This document shows positions 8,085-10,280 of a stretch of DNA of 10,280 bases, piece by piece. The stretch spans positions 1 to 10,280 of the forward strand of contig JAEWAG010000032.1 in the NCBI GenBank assembly GCA_023391775.1, read 5' to 3'. Numbering within the stretch: the stretch's first letter is position 1; every line of letters begins with the position of its first letter. Origin of the DNA: Pseudomonadota bacterium (GTDB taxonomy: Bacteria; Pseudomonadota; Gammaproteobacteria; Xanthomonadales; Xanthomonadaceae). Below the pieces are notes generated by a model that worked only from the letters and a program-made list of their open reading frames with translations, ran no database searches and had not been told where the DNA came from. A program made the position numbers and the translations under genes.

Positions 8085-8113
8085 ATAATGCAGACAAACC
8101 ATAACGCTGTTAA
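8085..8113 (-). promoter_or_regulatory. Sigma-70 type promoter of the signalling operon
   Basis: On the minus strand, -35 TTAACA (8108-8113; 5 of 6 match to TTGACA), 17-nt spacer, -10 CATTAT (8085-8090; 4 of 6 match). A start near 8078 gives a leader of about 30 nt that contains the AGGAGG. It lies between the tRNA terminator and the kinase gene, in the only AT-richer stretch there. Prediction from motif and spacing only. Confidence 0.6.
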
Positions 8114-8167
8114 GCGACGCCTTGTGAAGGCGGCGGAAACAGCCAGGTCCGCGAGGACGCCGGAAAC

Positions 8168-8199
8168 GACAAAGGCCGGCTTGGAGGCCGGCCTTTGTC
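8168..8199 (-). terminator. Hairpin terminator after tRNA-Val
   Basis: Perfect 13-bp inverted repeat: arms 8168-8180 and 8187-8199 around a 6-nt loop, with core GGCCGGC/GCCGGCC flanked by AAA/TTT. On the minus strand the stem ends in CCTTTGTC and is followed by GTTTCC, a weak U-rich tail as is common in GC-rich genomes. It starts 7 nt after the tRNA CCA end and separates the tRNA from the downstream operon promoter. The symmetric AAAGG...CCTTT would also work on the other strand, but there is no plus-strand gene to end. Confidence 0.85.
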
Positions 8200-8205
8200 T
8201 GGAAC

Positions 8206-8280
8206 TGGTGGGCGGTGCAGGGATCGAACCTGCGACCCTTGCCGTGTGAAGGCAATGCTCTACCGCTGAGCTAACCGCCC
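8206..8280 (-). tRNA. tRNA-Val (anticodon CAC)
   Basis: 75 nt including an encoded CCA (8206-8208). It folds fully: acceptor GGGCGGT/ACCGCCC (7 bp), D-arm GCTC-AGCGGTA-GAGC, anticodon arm TTGCC-TTCACAC-GGCAA with anticodon CAC (reads GUG), 5-nt variable loop GGGTC, T-arm GCAGG-TTCGATC-CCTGC, discriminator A. GUG is a favoured Val codon in such a GC-rich genome. It is a single tRNA with its own promoter and terminator; no integrase or duplicated 3' end is seen nearby, so there is no sign that it serves as an attachment site in this window. Confidence 0.97.
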
Positions 8281-8290
8281 GAATATCGCG

Positions 8291-8308
8291 CCGCACCGGT
8301 CAGTGCGG
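8291..8308 (-). other. Small hairpin in the tRNA-Val 5' leader
   Basis: Arms CCGCAC and GTGCGG (6 bp) around a 6-nt loop, just after the predicted transcription start near 8309 and 10 nt before the mature tRNA 5' end. It may be part of the precursor that RNase P removes. Short enough that chance is possible. Confidence 0.35.
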
Positions 8309-8315
8309 GCTGCGC

Positions 8316-8344
8316 ATGTTAATGGGGCGTGGCGGGAAGGTCAA
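8316..8344 (-). promoter_or_regulatory. Promoter of tRNA-Val
   Basis: On the minus strand, -35 TTGACC (8339-8344; 5 of 6), 17-nt spacer, -10 TAACAT (8316-8321; 4 of 6). The following bases GCGCAGC (8309-8315) form a GC-rich discriminator, as is usual at stable-RNA promoters under stringent (ppGpp) control; that regulation is inferred. It lies between the glutamate-synthase-like gene and the tRNA. I see no clear intrinsic terminator for that upstream gene in 8345-8386. Confidence 0.6.
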
Positions 8345-8386
8345 CGGTTTTTCTCCACTTCGCAGCTGCCCGCCGGGCGCCCCGCC

Positions 8387-10009
8387 CTACCGCCCCTTGG
8401 ACGCGCGCAGGATGGCCAGCCGGGCCGGCGGCGCGAAGCTGTTCGGGTCCGCATCGCCCCAGAATTCGCGGAACACGGCGTGCTCGGGTACCCCATGCAG
8501 CAGCTCGCCCGGCTGCAGGAACCGGTACAGCGCCGACAGCGAGCGGATTTCGGTCGGCGAGACCCGCCGCAGGATGTGCTCCGGCCCCAGTTCCGCCGGG
8601 TCGTTGAGCCCGGCCGCGCACAGCAGGTCGCGCAGCGCGCGTACGGTGTTGAGGTGGAACTGGTAGACCCGGGTCGCCTTGTCGGCCGGATCGAGGTTGC
8701 GCCAGCGCGCCGGATCCTGGGTCGCGATCCCGGTCGGGCAGCGGTCGTTGTGGCAGCTCAGCGACTGGATGCAGCCCAGGGCGAACATGAAACCGCGGCC
8801 CGCGTTGCACCAGTCCGCGCCCATGGCCAAGGTGCGGGCGATGTCGAAGGCGCTGGTGATGCGCCCTGCCCCGGCCAGGCGGATGCGGTCGCGCAGGTCC
8901 AGCCCGACCAGGGTGTTGTGCACCAGCATCAGCGCCTCGTGCATGGGCACGCCGATGTGGTCCATGAACTCGACCGGCGCCGCGCCGGTACCGCCTTCGC
9001 TGCCGTCGACCACGATGAAGTCCGGCAACAGGCCGCTCTGCTGCATGGCCTTGGCGATGCCGAACCATTCCCAGGGGTGGCCGATGGCCAGCTTGAAGCC
9101 CACCGGCTTGCCGCCGGAAAGCTCGCGCAGCCGGGCCACGAACTGGAGCAGGCCCAGCGGCGTCTCGAACTCGGTATGGCTGGACGGGGACACGCAGTCG
9201 GCCCCCATCGGCACGCCGCGGGTGGCCGCGATCTCGGCGCTGACCTTGGCCGCGGGCAATACCCCGCCATGGCCGGGCTTGGCGCCTTGCGACAGCTTGA
9301 CCTCGATCATCTTCACCTGCGGCCGCGCCGCCTGTTCGGCGAAGCGCACCGGATCGAAGCGGCCGTTGGCGTCGCGGCAGCCGAAGTACCCCGAGCCCAG
9401 CTCCCAGACCAGGTCGCCGCCGTGCTCCAGGTGGTAGGGCGAGATCGAGCCCTCGCCGGTGTCGTGGTAGAAGCCGCCGCGGCGGGCGCCCTCGTTGAGC
9501 GCGCGGATCGCATTGGCAGAAAGCGAGCCGAAGCTCATCGCCGAAATGTTGAACACGCTGGCCCGGTACGGCTGGGCGGTGTCCGGGCCGACGGTGATGC
9601 GGAAGTCGTGGTCGGCGATGTGGGTCGGCGCCAGCGAGTGGTTGATCCACTCGTAATCCGTGGCGTACGCGTCCTGCAGGGTGCCGAACGGCAGCACGTC
9701 CATCACGTTCTTCGACCGCCGGTAGACCAGCGCCCGCTGCTGCCGCGAGAACGGCGCGCGGTCGGTGTCCGCCTCCACGAAATACTGGCGGATCTCGGGG
9801 CCGATCGATTCCAGCCCGTAGCGGAAGTGGGCCAGCAGCGGGTAATTGCGGCGCAGGGTGCTGCGGGTCTGCAGCAGGTCCCAGCTGCCGATCAGCACCA
9901 GTACCAGCGCCGCCGCGGCCACCCATGTCCAGCCGTGCCAGCGCAGGGCCAGGGGCAGCGAAACCAGCAGCAGGACCCAGGCGGCGGCATATCCGAGGTA
10001 GCGGTGCAT
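8387..10009 (-). CDS. Membrane-anchored FMN-binding glutamate synthase domain protein
   Basis: 540 residues. Two hydrophobic segments at about 4-22 and 28-43 anchor a cytoplasmic domain matching the FMN/synthase domain of glutamate synthase. Family motifs seen: NISAMSFGSLS (substrate/FMN region), KLSQGAKPGHGGVLP, the glycine-rich VVDGSEGGTGAAP near 332-344, and cysteines C413-x5-C419-x4-C424 followed by PTGIATQ, which match the [3Fe-4S] ligands of GltB. It lacks the N-terminal glutaminase domain and the C-terminal GXGXG domain of full GltB, and no GltD partner is encoded beside it. It thus belongs to the stand-alone type resembling Bacillus YerD; its electron donor and true reaction are not established. 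ATG 10009 was chosen because GGGAG at 10015-10019 gives a 5-nt spacer; ATG 10012 is adjacent, and a GTG at 10036 lacks a ribosome site. No evident terminator follows before the tRNA promoter. Confidence 0.93.
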   Translation of the reverse strand: MHRYLGYAAAWVLLLVSLPLALRWHGWTWVAAAALVLVLIGSWDLLQTRSTLRRNYPLLAHFRYGLESIGPEIRQYFVEADTDRAPFSRQQRALVYRRSKNVMDVLPFGTLQDAYATDYEWINHSLAPTHIADHDFRITVGPDTAQPYRASVFNISAMSFGSLSANAIRALNEGARRGGFYHDTGEGSISPYHLEHGGDLVWELGSGYFGCRDANGRFDPVRFAEQAARPQVKMIEVKLSQGAKPGHGGVLPAAKVSAEIAATRGVPMGADCVSPSSHTEFETPLGLLQFVARLRELSGGKPVGFKLAIGHPWEWFGIAKAMQQSGLLPDFIVVDGSEGGTGAAPVEFMDHIGVPMHEALMLVHNTLVGLDLRDRIRLAGAGRITSAFDIARTLAMGADWCNAGRGFMFALGCIQSLSCHNDRCPTGIATQDPARWRNLDPADKATRVYQFHLNTVRALRDLLCAAGLNDPAELGPEHILRRVSPTEIRSLSALYRFLQPGELLHGVPEHAVFREFWGDADPNSFAPPARLAILRASKGR

Positions 10010-10099
10010 CATGTCTCCCGGCAGGACGTCAGCCACGAGTCTAGCCAGCGCAGGGGCAAGGTGGGGTCAGGAGCCCGTCTGCGCGGATCCATGCACGCG
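10010..10099. other. 90-nt gap without an identified signal
   Basis: Between the sugar dehydrogenase stop and the glutamate-synthase-like start I find only the GGGAG ribosome site (10015-10019). No hairpin with a T-run and no convincing -35/-10 pair is visible, so read-through from the dehydrogenase gene is possible. Confidence 0.5.
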
Positions 10100-10280
10100 C
10101 TACAGGCGCGCGTCGACCGCCTCGCGCGGCCAGGCCGACTTGACGTCGTAGACCACCGCCTCAGCCCGCCCCAGCGCGCGGATCCGCGCCGTGTCCCAGC
10201 CACGGAACTGGGCATGGGCCACGGCCAGCACCACCGCGTCGTAGGCACCCGGCTCGGGCGCGGCGCACAGCGGCACACCC
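10100..10280 (-). CDS. Nucleotide-sugar dehydrogenase, C-terminal 59 codons only
   Basis: The frame is open from the right window edge to TAG at 10100-10102. The tail contains PGAYDAVVLAVAHAQF, then VVYDVKSAWPREAVDARL at the end. This matches the C-terminal UDP-binding domain of UDP-glucose/GDP-mannose dehydrogenase family enzymes, in particular the TviB/WbpO/VipA branch that oxidises UDP-HexNAc to the uronic acid for capsule or O-antigen. These NAD-dependent enzymes act in the cytosol. The catalytic Cys and Rossmann domain lie outside the window, so substrate and integrity cannot be judged. It suggests that a surface-polysaccharide locus lies to the right. Family fairly sure, branch less so. 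Confidence 0.8.
   Translation of the reverse strand, partial: GVPLCAAPEPGAYDAVVLAVAHAQFRGWDTARIRALGRAEAVVYDVKSAWPREAVDARL

Noticed and set aside
6240..8249. 669-codon plus-strand open frame over the sensor kinase and tRNA
   Set aside because: Antisense to a kinase with intact catalytic boxes and runs into the tRNA; His/Gln/Val-rich shadow.
8168..8280. tRNA-Val plus downstream repeat as an integration site
   Set aside because: No integrase and no second copy of the tRNA 3' end in the window; the repeat is a simple terminator hairpin.
8360..8386. GC-rich inverted pieces after the glutamate-synthase-like stop as a terminator
   Set aside because: Only a 4-bp stem with no following T-run on the minus strand.
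10010..10036. GTG start giving nine extra residues to the glutamate-synthase-like protein
   Set aside because: No Shine-Dalgarno before it, while GGGAG is well placed for ATG 10009.

Overview
The window is very GC-rich (roughly 70% by eye), densely packed, and every gene I can support lies on the minus strand. Codon use, gene content and promoter style fit a gammaproteobacterium of the Xanthomonadaceae/Lysobacteraceae type (Stenotrophomonas, Pseudoxanthomonas, Lysobacter and relatives). This is inferred from style and protein families, not from a database match.

Layout in transcription order (high to low coordinates): (i) 10100-10280, the last 59 codons of a nucleotide-sugar dehydrogenase. 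(ii) 8387-10009, a membrane-anchored, FMN/[3Fe-4S] glutamate-synthase-domain protein of the stand-alone type. (iii) 8206-8280, tRNA-Val(CAC) with its own promoter (8316-8344) and a strong hairpin terminator (8168-8199). (iv) 8085-8113, a good sigma-70 promoter driving a three-gene signalling operon: CHASE3-like/PAS sensor histidine kinase (6219-8045, TTG start behind a perfect AGGAGG), single-domain Rcp1-like response regulator (5779-6222, ATGA overlap), and cytoplasmic receiver-kinase-pseudoreceiver protein (4260-5774, 4-nt gap). (v) 1-4215, the first 1405 codons of a bacterial alpha-2-macroglobulin lipoprotein with an intact CAEQ thioester motif; its 3' end lies beyond the left edge.

The operon encodes two kinases, two canonical receivers and one degenerate receiver, but no DNA-binding, GGDEF/EAL or other output domain. 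The signal must therefore leave by protein contact or by a partner encoded elsewhere. The alpha-2-macroglobulin gene follows in the same direction after 44 nt. That gap holds a perfect 10-bp inverted repeat ending one base before the start codon, plus a TATACT box, so the gene could be read through from the operon, have its own weak promoter, or be controlled at translation.

I see no mobile element, CRISPR array, phage gene or clearly foreign segment. This looks like an ordinary core-type region. The points most worth a second look are the outputless signalling operon with its pseudoreceiver and the hairpin at the alpha-2-macroglobulin start.
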